In this document: positions 33,089 to 42,129 of the stretch, one piece after another | How the letters are laid out: every line of letters starts with the position of its first letter | How positions within the stretch are numbered: position 1 is the stretch's first letter | Source of the DNA: Hyphomicrobiales bacterium | GTDB taxonomy: Bacteria; Pseudomonadota; Alphaproteobacteria; Rhizobiales; Rhizobiaceae | Direction of reading: 5' to 3' | Length of the DNA: 64,000 nucleotides | Assembly (NCBI GenBank): GCA_900471485.1 | Contig: UCEU01000001.1 | Coordinates: 124,001-188,000 of the forward strand | The notes under the pieces: model-generated | What the model saw: only the letters and a program-made list of their open reading frames with translations | Database searches by the model: none | Told to the model about the DNA's origin: nothing | Translations under genes and position numbers: made by a program

Positions 33089-34108
33089 TTACCTCAGAAC
33101 CGGCGGAATTTCGGACACGCGGGGTTCGAAATTTCCTTGCCCGATCAGCTCGAACATCCTGGTCAGCATTGCCGGCACGTCCTGGCGGACCATCTCGATG
33201 TTGTCGCCGAGAAGGTCGACGAGGGGGTCGTAGTCGAAGCAACCGAGAGCGAATTCCTGTTCGCTGACAGGTCCGGCAAGCCGCACCCAGCGCAGCACGC
33301 CTTCAAGCGTGATCGTTGAATTGACGAACATGCCTCTGGAAAACGGCAAGCCGCTGGCGGCGCGCTCCTGAAGCGCGTTCTGCGCCTTTTCGGGGGCGTA
33401 ACCACAGGCAATGACCCTGTCGTCATCGAGATCGATGCCGTGATCCGCATGTGCCTGGCGGAAGCCCCTCAATCGCTCCATCGTGTTGTGATCGCCTCCA
33501 CGACCGCCGACGAACATCAATGGTTCCATGGCGCCAAAACGTTGTTGGCAACTGGCGAGAATTCTCCGCGTCAGTTCCCGAGCGCCCGCGAAATTGTCGG
33601 AAATGACGGAAGGCGCGAGCTTGCCGGGGAGGTCGAGATTGATCGTGCGCACGCCGGCAGCCGCACAAAGCTCGGTGATCCTGTCAGGGTCCGTCGCACC
33701 TGTCGCGATCACGCAATCCACCTGGTAGGAGAGCATCGTTCGGGCGGCCTCGATCTCGAGCGCGGGGTCGCGCCGCGTGCAGGTGATGAGCGGAAAGAGG
33801 CCCTTGTCACGCGCCATGGTCTCGAAGAGCTCAACGATTGAGCCGAAATACCGGTTGTCGTACTTGGGAACGATCATGCCGATGATGTGCGATTTCTCAC
33901 GGCGCAGGAGACTTGCCTGCATGTTGAGCGCGTAGCCCTGCTCCTCGGCTATGCGCGTTATCTTCTCGGCAAGCTGCTTGCTGATGCGACGCTTTTTCCA
34001 GTTTCCGTTCAAGACAGCGCTGACCGCGCTCGCGGACGTGCCTGCGAGTTCCGCAAGGTCGTAGATCGTTGTTCGCTTCTGCTGCCTGTCCAGACTCAAA
34101 ATTCTCAT
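33089..34108 (-). CDS. LacI-family regulator of the ribitol operon
   Basis: The 339-residue repressor has a LacI-type helix-turn-helix (residues ~13-60: TTIYDLAELAGTSASAVSAVLNGNWKKRRISKQLAEKI) and a periplasmic-binding-type effector domain (residues ~75-330). It is transcribed away from a ribitol transport/catabolism operon that begins 255 nt on the other side, and the shared gap contains a perfect palindrome. It is therefore probably the local regulator, with ribitol or a downstream ketose or phosphate as inducer, by inference. Its stop lies 26 nt from the converging DipZ stop. Confidence 0.85.
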   Translation of the reverse strand: MRILSLDRQQKRTTIYDLAELAGTSASAVSAVLNGNWKKRRISKQLAEKITRIAEEQGYALNMQASLLRREKSHIIGMIVPKYDNRYFGSIVELFETMARDKGLFPLITCTRRDPALEIEAARTMLSYQVDCVIATGATDPDRITELCAAAGVRTINLDLPGKLAPSVISDNFAGARELTRRILASCQQRFGAMEPLMFVGGRGGDHNTMERLRGFRQAHADHGIDLDDDRVIACGYAPEKAQNALQERAASGLPFSRGMFVNSTITLEGVLRWVRLAGPVSEQEFALGCFDYDPLVDLLGDNIEMVRQDVPAMLTRMFELIGQGNFEPRVSEIPPVLR

Positions 34109-34128
34109 CTCCTGTATCGGGCGCTAAC

Positions 34129-34158
34129 TTGACATCAAACGAGAGAAGTGGCAAATCT
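34129..34158 (+). promoter_or_regulatory. Putative promoter of the ribitol operon
   Basis: A perfect TTGACA at 34129-34134 is followed after 17-18 nt by a weak AAATCT-like -10 (34153-34158). The palindromic operator candidate begins only 5 nt further, so a bound repressor would block the start site. Confidence 0.4.
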
Positions 34159-34162
34159 TGCT

Positions 34163-34194
34163 TCATCGATTGAGCAAGTGCGCTCAATCGATGA
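34163..34194. promoter_or_regulatory. Perfect 13-bp inverted repeat, candidate LacI-type operator
   Basis: The arms TCATCGATTGAGC (34163-34175) and GCTCAATCGATGA (34182-34194) are exact reverse complements separated by six bases. The site lies between the divergent LacI-type gene and the ribitol operon, directly downstream of a TTGACA box. Size and symmetry fit a dimeric LacI-family operator. Confidence 0.65.
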
Positions 34195-34363
34195 TACGTG
34201 TCAGCTAGGAGGCTGGCACCGGGAGGTGATTTCGCAGCTATTGGTGGTCCTCTTTGCCGTGCGGCTCTTGTCGAGCTGCGGCTTGGGGCAATGACGTATC
34301 GCGCGTCAGGCCGATGTTGCGGCAATGGCCGAACCTTGCCGTTGGTCAATTAAGGAGGAGAAC

Positions 34364-35410
34364 ATGACCTATCGCAAACTTTCCCTGATGTCGGCGACCA
34401 TGCTGATGGCGCTCGGCGGAGCAGCATTCGCCCAGGAAGCGGCGACCGTCGCCTTCCTGATGCCGGACCAGGCATCGACCCGCTATGAACAGCACGATTT
34501 TCCGGGCTTCAAGGCCGAGATGGAAAAGCTCTGCGCCAAGTGCACCATCGTCTACCAGAACGCCAACGGCGACGCCTCGCTGCAGCAACAGCAGTTCAAC
34601 TCGGTGATTGCGCAGGGCGCCAAGGTCGTGGTGCTCGATCCGGTCGACTCCGCCGCGGCCGCTGGCCTCGTGGAACTCGCCCAGTCCCAGGACGTCAAGG
34701 TCATCGCCTATGACCGTCCGATCCCGGACAAGCCTGCCGATTTCTACGTTTCCTTCGATAACGAAGGTATCGGCTACGCGATCGCCAAGTCGCTTGTCGA
34801 GCATCTGAAGAAGGCCGGCGTGCCTGACGGAGCCGGCGTGCTCGAGATCAACGGCTCGCCGACAGATGCGGCAGCCGGCCTCATTCGCGACGGCATCCAT
34901 CGCGGCCTGAAGGAATCCCAGTACAAGACGCTTGCCGAATTCGACACGCCTGAATGGGCGCCGCCGAAGGCACAGGAATGGGCGGCCGGCCAGATCACGC
35001 GCTTCGGCGCCGATATCAAGGGCGTGGTTGCCGCCAATGACGGCACCGGCGGCGGCGCAATCGCCGCGTTCAAGGCAGCGGGCGTCAATCCTGTCCCGCC
35101 AGTCACCGGCAATGATGCGACGATCGCGGCACTGCAGCTCATCATTTCGGGTGACCAGTACAACACGATCTCCAAGCCGTCCGAAATCGTAGCCGCCGCA
35201 GCCGCACAGGTGGCTGTCCAGCTCATCAAGGGCGAGAAGCCGGAAGCCAAGACGACGCTCTACAACACGCCGTCGCAGCTCTTCATCCCGGCCGTCGTCA
35301 CCGCCGAAAACATCAAGGCGGAAATCTTCGACAAGAAGATCCAGACGGCTGAGCAGATCTGCACCGGCGAATATGCCGAAGGCTGCAAGAAGCTCGGCAT
35401 CGGCAACTAA
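34364..35410 (+). CDS. Sugar/polyol ABC transporter substrate-binding protein (ribitol, inferred)
   Basis: The 348-residue periplasmic binding protein has a Sec signal peptide (about 1-23, ending AAFAQE) and a type 1 (ribose/xylose-like) fold: VAFLMPDQASTRYEQHDFPGFKAEMEKL, VVLDPVDSAAAAGLVELAQSQDVKVIAYDRPI and VAANDGTGGGAIAAFKAAGV. It looks most like XylF. The ATG at 34364 has an ideal AAGGAGG. It is the first gene of an operon with an ATPase, a permease, ribitol dehydrogenase and a pentulose kinase, so ribitol (adonitol) is the likely ligand by context. Confidence 0.88.
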   Translation: MTYRKLSLMSATMLMALGGAAFAQEAATVAFLMPDQASTRYEQHDFPGFKAEMEKLCAKCTIVYQNANGDASLQQQQFNSVIAQGAKVVVLDPVDSAAAAGLVELAQSQDVKVIAYDRPIPDKPADFYVSFDNEGIGYAIAKSLVEHLKKAGVPDGAGVLEINGSPTDAAAGLIRDGIHRGLKESQYKTLAEFDTPEWAPPKAQEWAAGQITRFGADIKGVVAANDGTGGGAIAAFKAAGVNPVPPVTGNDATIAALQLIISGDQYNTISKPSEIVAAAAAQVAVQLIKGEKPEAKTTLYNTPSQLFIPAVVTAENIKAEIFDKKIQTAEQICTGEYAEGCKKLGIGN

Positions 35411-35425
35411 AGCCGATCCGCCATT

Positions 35426-35454
35426 CCGGCCGCACCGCGTGCGGCCGGTTTCTC
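35426..35454 (+). terminator. Stem-loop between binding-protein and ATPase genes (attenuator)
   Basis: A perfect 9-bp stem (CCGGCCGCA at 35426-35434 with TGCGGCCGG at 35440-35448, 5-nt loop) is followed by TTTCTC. Such intercistronic hairpins in ABC operons protect the binding-protein mRNA 3' end and lower expression of the membrane components. Confidence 0.6.
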
Positions 35455-35478
35455 AAGGACTTACAAAGGCCCTCAGCC

Positions 35479-36300
35479 ATGAGCACCACAGCAAGCAATG
35501 TACCGGAGCGCGGGCAGCCCATCCTGCGACTAAGAAACGTGTCGAAGAACTTCGGTGCCGTCTCGGCGCTGACCGATATCGAACTGGACGTAAAGGCGGG
35601 CGAAGTCGTGGCCCTCGTAGGGGATAACGGCGCCGGCAAGTCGACCCTGGTCAAGGTTCTGGCGGGCGTTCACCAACCCTCTTCCGGCTCGATCGAATTC
35701 TGCGGCCAGAGTGTTTCGCTCGACAGCCCCGGCAAGGCGCTGGAACTCGGCATCGCCACCGTGTTCCAGGACCTGGCGCTCTGCGAGAACCTCGACGTCG
35801 TCGCCAACCTTTTCCTCGGGCATGAGCTCTCGCCCTGGGCACTCGACGAGGTGGCGATGGAAGTCCGCGCCTGGACACTGCTCAGGGAACTGGCCGCGCG
35901 TATCCCATCCGTCAGGGAGCCGATCGCCTCTCTGTCCGGCGGTCAACGCCAGACGGTTGCCATTGCAAGATCGCTCCTCCTCAATCCGAAGATCATCATG
36001 CTCGACGAGCCGACGGCCGCACTCGGCGTCGCGCAGACCGCCGAAGTACTCAATCTCATCGAGCGTGTCCGCGACCGCGGCCTGGGCGTCATCATCATCA
36101 GCCACAACATGGAAGACGTCCGCGCCGTCGCCGATCGCATCGTCGTATTGCGGTTGGGCCGGAACAACGGCGTCTTCACGCCAGATGCCTCCAACCAGGA
36201 ACTCGTCGCCTCGATCACGGGTGCCACGGAGAATTCCGTCTCGCGCCGTATCGAGCGCAAGACAGGCACGGCGCAGGAAAACAGCGGGAGACCGGCATGA
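35479..36300 (+). CDS. Sugar ABC transporter ATP-binding protein, single NBD
   Basis: The 273-residue ATPase has Walker A (GDNGAGKST), the Q-loop region (ATVFQDLALCENLDV), the signature (SLSGGQRQT), Walker B (IIMLDEPTAAL) and the H-loop (IIISHNME). Ribose/xylose-type ATPases usually carry two NBDs (about 500 residues). This one has a single NBD, like the rhizobial FrcA/fructose-type systems, and would act as a homodimer with the permease encoded next. Its stop overlaps the permease start (ATGA). Confidence 0.9.
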   Translation: MSTTASNVPERGQPILRLRNVSKNFGAVSALTDIELDVKAGEVVALVGDNGAGKSTLVKVLAGVHQPSSGSIEFCGQSVSLDSPGKALELGIATVFQDLALCENLDVVANLFLGHELSPWALDEVAMEVRAWTLLRELAARIPSVREPIASLSGGQRQTVAIARSLLLNPKIIMLDEPTAALGVAQTAEVLNLIERVRDRGLGVIIISHNMEDVRAVADRIVVLRLGRNNGVFTPDASNQELVASITGATENSVSRRIERKTGTAQENSGRPA

Positions 36301-37559
36301 GCCAGAAACCATCCGATACCACACTCGCACCCGCCACGACTCTCGATCGCAGCGACGAACGCGTCCGCCACGACGACAGCATGATGGCGATGGTCGGGGC
36401 CTTCATCGATCGCGTCAAATCCGGCGATCTCGGCATGCTTCCCGTCGCGGTCGGGCTGATCGTCATCTCCACGGTCTTCTCTCTGCTCAATCCGGTGTTT
36501 CTCGCACCGAACAACCTCGTCAACCTTCTCTTCGACTGCGCGACCGTCGGCATCATTTCGCTCGGCATCGTCTGCGTGCTCATGCTCGGCGAGATCGATC
36601 TCTCCGTTGGCTCGATGAGCGGCCTGTCATCCGCCATCCTCGGCGTTCTCTGGGTGAATAACGGCGTCCCGTTCGTCGTTGCGATCATCGCCGCCATCGC
36701 CGCCGGCGCGGTCATCGGGACGGTCTACGCTGTGCTCTACAACCGGTTGGGAATGCCAAGCTTCGTGGCGACGCTCGCCGGCCTGCTGGCGCTGCTCGGC
36801 ATGCAGCTTTACATCCTCGGCCCGAGCGGCAGCATCAACCTGCCTTACGCATCCCCGCTGGTTCGCTTCGGCCAGATTCTGGTGATGCCCGATTGGCTGT
36901 CCTACCTGCTGGCCCTGGTTCCAGGCGCCGTGATCATCGCCAAGGGCCTGCGGACGCGCCAGCAGCGCGCGGCCGTCAATCTGTCCTCGCAGCCCTTCGC
37001 CGCAACAGCCATCAAGGCCGTCGTACTAACCGCAGCCCTTGAGTTCGCAGTCTATTATCTCAACCTCGGTCGCGGCATTCCGTGGATGTTCGGCCTGTTC
37101 GTCGCCATCGCGGTGGTCCTGAACTACGGGCTGACACGGACCCAATGGGGACGCTCGATGTTCGCGGTCGGCGGCAATCGCGAAGCCGCGCGGCGCGCCG
37201 GCATCAACGTTCGCCGCATCTATCTGAGCGCCTTCGTGCTTTGCTCGACGCTCGCGACCATCGGCGGCATCCTGTCGGCATCGCGTCTTGCCTCGTCGAG
37301 CCAGCAGGCCGGCACGGGTGACGTCAACCTCAACGCCATCGCCGCTGCCGTGATTGGCGGGACGAGCCTCTTCGGCGGTCGCGGCAGCGCCTATTCCGCG
37401 CTGCTCGGGATCATCGTCATCCAGGCGATTTCCAACGGCCTGACCCTGCTCAACCTCAGCTCATCTTTGCGCTACATGATTACGGGCGGCGTTCTCGCCA
37501 TTGCCGTCATCGTCGACTCGCTCGCCCGCCGTTCCCGCGTCAGCCACGGACGCGCCTGA
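36297..37559 (+). CDS. Sugar ABC transporter permease (XylH/RbsC family)
   Basis: The 420-residue integral membrane protein belongs to the BPD_transp_2 family. Family markers are [29 protein letters not shown], the loop [16 protein letters not shown], and [26 protein letters not shown] sequence ([20 protein letters not shown]) near the C-terminus. A hydrophilic ~45-residue N-terminus precedes about ten membrane segments, as in XylH. It forms the channel for the ribitol importer inferred here. Translation is coupled to the ATPase gene by an ATGA overlap. Confidence 0.9.
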   Translation: MSQKPSDTTLAPATTLDRSDERVRHDDSMMAMVGAFIDRVKSGDLGMLPVAVGLIVISTVFSLLNPVFLAPNNLVNLLFDCATVGIISLGIVCVLMLGEIDLSVGSMSGLSSAILGVLWVNNGVPFVVAIIAAIAAGAVIGTVYAVLYNRLGMPSFVATLAGLLALLGMQLYILGPSGSINLPYASPLVRFGQILVMPDWLSYLLALVPGAVIIAKGLRTRQQRAAVNLSSQPFAATAIKAVVLTAALEFAVYYLNLGRGIPWMFGLFVAIAVVLNYGLTRTQWGRSMFAVGGNREAARRAGINVRRIYLSAFVLCSTLATIGGILSASRLASSSQQAGTGDVNLNAIAAAVIGGTSLFGGRGSAYSALLGIIVIQAISNGLTLLNLSSSLRYMITGGVLAIAVIVDSLARRSRVSHGRA

Positions 37560-37581
37560 TCAAACTTCAAGGAGTAAATTC

Positions 37582-38310
37582 ATGACCGACCTCATGAAAG
37601 GCAAAGTCGCCGCCATCACCGGTTCGGCTTCCGGCATCGGCCTCGAATGCGCCCGCACACTTCACGCCGAAGGCGCGACCGTCGTTCTCATCGACCGCGC
37701 CAAGGACAAGCTGGATGAAATCTGCGGGGAGTTCGGCGAGCGCGCATTTCCTCTCGTCGTCGATCTTCTCGACGGCAAGCAGCTCTCGGGCATCCTTCCC
37801 CGGATTCTGGAGATCGCCGGCAGGCTCGACATCTTCCACGCCAATGCCGGCGCCTATATCGGTGGGCAGGTCGCAGAAGGCGATCCGGATGCCTGGGACC
37901 GGATGCTGAACCTCAACATCAACGCCGCCTTCCGCTCTGTTCATGCCGTGCTGCCGCACATGATCGCCCAGAAGTCGGGCGACATCCTGTTCACCAGCTC
38001 GATCGCCGGTGTCGTGCCCGTTGTCTGGGAGCCGATCTACACCGCATCGAAATTCGCGGTGCAGGCATTCGTGCATTCGACACGCCGCCAGGTCGCTGAG
38101 CATGGCGTGCGCGTCGGAGCCGTCCTGCCGGGTCCGGTCGTCACCGCACTGCTCGATGACTGGCCGAAGGCGAAGCTGGAAGAAGCACTTGCCAACGGCA
38201 GCCTGATGCAGCCCAAGGAAGTCGCCGACTGCGTGCTCTTCATGCTGTCGCGGCCGCGCAACGTGACGATCCGGGACCTCGTGATCCTACCGAACAGCAT
38301 CGACCTCTAA
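37582..38310 (+). CDS. rbtD: Ribitol 2-dehydrogenase
   Basis: The 242-residue SDR has TGSASGIG (residues 13-20), the HANAG motif, the catalytic serine in FTSSIAG and the YTASK pair. Beyond the family motifs, long stretches such as [30 protein letters not shown] and the ending ILPNSIDL match what I recall of Klebsiella ribitol dehydrogenase almost residue for residue. It oxidises ribitol to D-ribulose with NAD+. The ATG at 37582 has AAGGAG upstream. It sits between the importer genes and the pentulose kinase, completing the pathway. Confidence 0.92.
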   Translation: MTDLMKGKVAAITGSASGIGLECARTLHAEGATVVLIDRAKDKLDEICGEFGERAFPLVVDLLDGKQLSGILPRILEIAGRLDIFHANAGAYIGGQVAEGDPDAWDRMLNLNINAAFRSVHAVLPHMIAQKSGDILFTSSIAGVVPVVWEPIYTASKFAVQAFVHSTRRQVAEHGVRVGAVLPGPVVTALLDDWPKAKLEEALANGSLMQPKEVADCVLFMLSRPRNVTIRDLVILPNSIDL

Positions 38311-38371
38311 GAAGCTTGGTCTCCGCGCGATGCGCGGGCGTCAGCCATTCCTGCCAGAAAGATGAGAGACC

Positions 38372-39988
38372 ATGAGCGACGAAGTCCAAACACCGCGCTA
38401 CGTGATCGGCGTTGACGTCGGCACCGGAAGCGCTCGCGCGGGGGTGTTCGATCTCGGCGGTCGGATGCTGGCCTCCGCCAAGCGCGACATCACGCTTTAC
38501 CGCGAGACGGGATCGATCGTCGAGCAGTCGAGCAACGAGATCTGGCGGGCGGTATGCGAGGCCGTACGCCAGTCCGTTCACGATGCAGGCGTGGATGCGA
38601 GAGCCGTCGTCGGACTGGGCTTCGACGCCACCTGCTCGCTCGTCGTCCTCGGTGATAGGGGCAAGCCCTTGCCGGTCGGGCCGTCGGAAGACCCGGAGCG
38701 GAACATCATCGTCTGGATGGATCACCGGGCGGTTTCGCAGGCGGAGCGGATCAACGCGCTCGGCCACGACGTCCTGCGCTACGTCGGCGGCCGCATCTCT
38801 CCGGAGATGGAGACGCCCAAGCTGTTGTGGCTGAAAGAGAACCGGCCGGAAGTATTCGACGCCGCTTGGCAGTTCTTCGACCTCGCGGATTTCCTGACCT
38901 GGCGCGCCACGGGCGACCTCTCGCGATCCACCTGCACCGTGACCTGCAAATGGACCTATCTCGCCCACGAGAAGCGCTGGGACCCGACATATTTCGACGG
39001 GATCGGCCTCGGCGCGCTGGCGGATGAGGGTTTTGTCCGCATCGGCCAGACGATCGTCGAGCCGGGCTCGGCGCTCGGCGGCGGCTTGACGCCGGCTGCG
39101 GCAGCGGAACTCGGGCTCGCGCCGGGCACAGCGGTTGCCGCCGGACTGATCGATGCCCACGCCGGCGGGATCGGGACGGTCGGTTTTGGCGACGGGCCCA
39201 CGGCGAACCTCGCCTATGTTTTCGGCACCTCGTCCTGCACGATGACATCGACCGTCGAACCGGCCTTCGTGCAGGGCGTTTGGGGGCCCTATTACTCCGC
39301 GATGGTGCCCGGGCTGTGGCTCAACGAAGGCGGGCAGAGTGCGGCCGGCGCGGCGATCGACCAGCTTCTCTCCTTTCATCCCGCAGCAGCCGAAGCGACG
39401 CGGATCGCAAAAGACAAGGGCCAATCGCTTCCTGTCATGCTTGCCGATCTTGCCGCCAGTGCAGCGGGGGCCGATGCCACCTCGCTCGTGACAGGTCTTC
39501 ACGTCGTCCCCGAATTCCTGGGCAACCGTGCACCTCTCGCCGATCCGCACGCCCGCGCGCTGATCACAGGCCTTGGAATGGAACGCGATATCGACAGCCT
39601 CGTTCGACTCTATGTGGCGGGGCTCTATGGCATCGGCTATGGGCTCAGGCAGATCATCGACGCGCAGGCGGATGCGGGCGTCGAAATCGATACCGTCGTC
39701 ATCAGCGGCGGGGCCGGGCAGCAGGCCTTTGTCCGTCAGCTTTTGGCCGACGCCTGTGGCAAGCCCATCGTCGCAACGTCGGCCGATGAGCCGGTCTTGT
39801 TGGGCGCTGCCATCCTCGGCGCGGTTGCCAGCGGCAGTTACCACGATGTTCGCGAAGCGATGACCAAGCTCACGATGGTCGACGGAACGTTCACCCCGTC
39901 AGCAGGGGCGATCGCTGATGTTCACCTGAAAAGATACGACGCTTTCAAGTCGCTGCAGCAACTTGGCCAGCAAGTGCGCGATTGCTGA
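38372..39988 (+). CDS. rbtK: FGGY-family pentulose kinase, probable D-ribulokinase
   Basis: The 538-residue kinase has the FGGY N-terminal ATPase signature (YVIGVDVGTGSARAGVFDLGG), a substrate region (IIVWMDHRAVSQAERIN), and the C-terminal FGGY domain (GLIDAHAGGIGTVGFG; VVISGGAGQQAFVRQLLADACGKPIV). The class with 'DVGTGSARAGVFD' comprises ribulokinases/YDCK-like pentulose kinases. Following ribitol dehydrogenase, it would phosphorylate D-ribulose to ribulose 5-phosphate for the pentose phosphate pathway. It lies 61 nt after rbtD, with a small GC hairpin in the gap. Xylulose or L-ribulose as substrate is possible but less fitting. Confidence 0.87.
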   Translation: MSDEVQTPRYVIGVDVGTGSARAGVFDLGGRMLASAKRDITLYRETGSIVEQSSNEIWRAVCEAVRQSVHDAGVDARAVVGLGFDATCSLVVLGDRGKPLPVGPSEDPERNIIVWMDHRAVSQAERINALGHDVLRYVGGRISPEMETPKLLWLKENRPEVFDAAWQFFDLADFLTWRATGDLSRSTCTVTCKWTYLAHEKRWDPTYFDGIGLGALADEGFVRIGQTIVEPGSALGGGLTPAAAAELGLAPGTAVAAGLIDAHAGGIGTVGFGDGPTANLAYVFGTSSCTMTSTVEPAFVQGVWGPYYSAMVPGLWLNEGGQSAAGAAIDQLLSFHPAAAEATRIAKDKGQSLPVMLADLAASAAGADATSLVTGLHVVPEFLGNRAPLADPHARALITGLGMERDIDSLVRLYVAGLYGIGYGLRQIIDAQADAGVEIDTVVISGGAGQQAFVRQLLADACGKPIVATSADEPVLLGAAILGAVASGSYHDVREAMTKLTMVDGTFTPSAGAIADVHLKRYDAFKSLQQLGQQVRDC

Positions 39989-40049
39989 GTGCGGATGCAG
40001 CTTGAAAACTCGAAAGTCGCCGAAGGCCGCGCTCGATGCCAGCGCCGTC

Positions 40050-40075
40050 GAAGGCGCCGGGCTAACGGCGCCTTC
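40050..40075. terminator. Bidirectional hairpin between convergent genes
   Basis: A 9-bp perfect stem (GAAGGCGCC at 40050-40058 and GGCGCCTTC at 40067-40075, 8-nt loop) lies between the converging kinase and MFS genes. There is no T-tract, so it is at best a weak terminator for both. Confidence 0.45.
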
Positions 40076-40079
40076 CATA

Positions 40080-41546
40080 TCAGGCGCTCTTTGGCTCTGC
40101 CTGCGGTGTTTGCGGGTGCGGCACCAACAGGCATGCCGGGACGATCAGGACGGCGATGAGCATCATCATCATGAAGGTCGCGTGCAGTGCCTGTTGCAAC
40201 GCCAGGCGGATTTCACCGCCGCCGCTTAGAACCGTACCTGAACCGTTCAACAGAGCCCGCAATTGTTCAGGCGCGATCGCCCGCCCATTGTTGGCATGTG
40301 CCAGACCGTAGGTCAGAACCGCACCCAGCACAGCGGCACCCAGCGTGCTGCCGAGATTGCGCGAAAATACGTTGGACGCAGTGGCGCTGCCTCGGTCGGA
40401 CGCGTTCACGCTCTCTTGGGTGAGGATGAGCGCGCTGATGTTCAGCAGCCCCATTCCGAAGCCCATGATGAGCGAGCCAGCCGCAGCCTGCACGGGAGAA
40501 CTGGAGGGCGCCAGCAGCACGAGCAGGCAGGTTCCAACCGGAATGAACAGGCTGCCGACGATCATGATCGGCCTCAGACCAAAGCGGGAAAACTGGCGCG
40601 ACGCGATCGTCGCGCCGCATGGCCAGCCGAGCAGCAGCATGGTCAAGGCGAAGCCGGCGACCAGCGGCGATCGGTCGAGGACAGTCTGGACGTACATCGG
40701 CAGGAAGGTCGTCAGGCCCATGATCGACATGCTGGCGAAAAACACTGCAAGGTTGGCGAAGGCGATCGGTCGCCTCAGCCACAGGTCGGGGGCGACCATG
40801 GGTGCTTCGGCGCGACGCTCCTGCCAGATGAATGCTACCAGAGCGACAAGGAAGATGATCAAGGCCGCGATCGTGTAGCCGGAGATGCCGGTCTCCACTT
40901 CGGTAAGCGCGATCATCAGCGCGGAAATCGAGACAGCGAAAAGCACCGCGCCGAGGACATCGATGGAGACGACACGTGGCCGCTTTTCCTCGTGCAGGAA
41001 GAGCATGAAGCCCAGCGCCGCGAGAAGACCCACGGGTACGTTGATCCAGAAGATCCAGGCCCATGGCAGGTTGTGAATGATGATACTGCCGAGGAGCGGG
41101 CCGACGACGGCCGAAAGAGCCCACACGCTTGCCAGGTACCCCTGCACCTTGCCCCGCTGTTTGCCCGGGAAAAGGTCGGCGACCACGGTCATCGCGACGG
41201 GTTGAACGGCACCGGCGCCGATCCCCTGCAGCAAACGAAACGCGATCATCGAGGGCATCGACCAGGCGAAGCCGGCCAGCACCGAAGCCAGGAGGAACAG
41301 GGCGATGCCGACCAGCAGCATCGGCTTGCGGCCGTAGATATCGGCGAGCTTGCCGAACACCACGGTTGTCGCGGTCTGCGTCAGCAGGAATGACGAAAAG
41401 ACCCACGAATAGAGATTGATCTGGCCGAGCTGGGCCGCGATCTGCGGCATTGCAGTCGAGACGATGGTTGCTTCGATGGCGATCATCGCCATGCTTGCCA
41501 TGATCGCGACAACGACCAGTCCGCGATGCGAAGTTTTTTCTGTCAT
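40080..41546 (-). CDS. MFS drug-efflux transporter (DHA2/EmrB-QacA type)
   Basis: The 488-residue protein has 14 predicted membrane segments. The N-terminal motif includes MIAIEATIVSTAMPQIAAQL (motif D1), the loop KLADIYGRKPML (motif A), a GIGAGAVQPVAMTV stretch and motif C (SAVVGPLLGSII). These are typical of drug:H+ antiporters with 14 helices. It would export toxic organic compounds; substrates cannot be inferred. I took the ATG at 41546 (MTEKTSHRG) over the upstream ATG because the 14 leader residues are basic and unlike the family; the ribosome site is poor for both. No regulator gene is adjacent. Confidence 0.87.
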   Translation of the reverse strand: MTEKTSHRGLVVVAIMASMAMIAIEATIVSTAMPQIAAQLGQINLYSWVFSSFLLTQTATTVVFGKLADIYGRKPMLLVGIALFLLASVLAGFAWSMPSMIAFRLLQGIGAGAVQPVAMTVVADLFPGKQRGKVQGYLASVWALSAVVGPLLGSIIIHNLPWAWIFWINVPVGLLAALGFMLFLHEEKRPRVVSIDVLGAVLFAVSISALMIALTEVETGISGYTIAALIIFLVALVAFIWQERRAEAPMVAPDLWLRRPIAFANLAVFFASMSIMGLTTFLPMYVQTVLDRSPLVAGFALTMLLLGWPCGATIASRQFSRFGLRPIMIVGSLFIPVGTCLLVLLAPSSSPVQAAAGSLIMGFGMGLLNISALILTQESVNASDRGSATASNVFSRNLGSTLGAAVLGAVLTYGLAHANNGRAIAPEQLRALLNGSGTVLSGGGEIRLALQQALHATFMMMMLIAVLIVPACLLVPHPQTPQAEPKSA

Positions 41547-41791
41547 AGGAGGCTTTCGAGGCAAACGTCGGCGTGGATGATGAAGCACGCGGCGCCGACG
41601 GTTATTGGTAGTGCCCTTACTATTCCTCGTGGTCGCTGCGTCAAGGGCATTTGGCTTCGAACTTGTCGTGAGTGGAAATTAGATGGGGGGCGGGAGGGAG
41701 AGAGGGCAGTCGCCAGTCCAAAGCCGGCGGGCTGCGTCGAGACAATATTGCGTCGAGCGATCGTGCATCGATCAACTGGACGCGCGGCAGG

Positions 41792-42082
41792 CTATCGCTT
41801 GTGTTCGATCACGAAGCCATCCGGCTCCCGGTCCAATATGACGGTCTGCGGCTCGACCGCGCTGACGTGCGAACCAGCAGGCCCGTCGCAAAAATGCTCG
41901 AGCATTGCAGCGGTTGACGTCGATGTTCCAACGATCAGGGCGGACACAGACCCGTCGCCTTCGTTCCTCACCCAGCCCGTTAGCCCAAGCTGCAGCGCCT
42001 TATCTCGAGTCCAGGCACGATAGCTCACGCCCTGGACTTTTCCGGTTATCCTGACGTGAAAGGCAAGCAGATCGGGACTCAT
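41792..42082 (-). CDS. acyP: Acylphosphatase
   Basis: The 96-residue protein has the complete acylphosphatase motif: VRITGKVQGVSYRAWTRD, with the catalytic arginine R22, and GLTGWVRNEGDGSVSALIVG, with N40. It hydrolyses carboxyl-phosphate bonds such as acetyl phosphate. The ATG at 42082 (MSPDLL) is the natural start; the frame runs 20 codons further upstream into the region between this gene and the divergent monooxygenase. The gap between the two divergent starts is only about 47 nt, so their promoters must overlap or lie inside one another's coding sequence. Confidence 0.9.
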   Translation of the reverse strand: MSPDLLAFHVRITGKVQGVSYRAWTRDKALQLGLTGWVRNEGDGSVSALIVGTSTSTAAMLEHFCDGPAGSHVSAVEPQTVILDREPDGFVIEHKR

Positions 42083-42129
42083 GATGACACCTGATTGAAC
42101 GCTCGATCTCGTGTAAAATGTAGTTCGGT

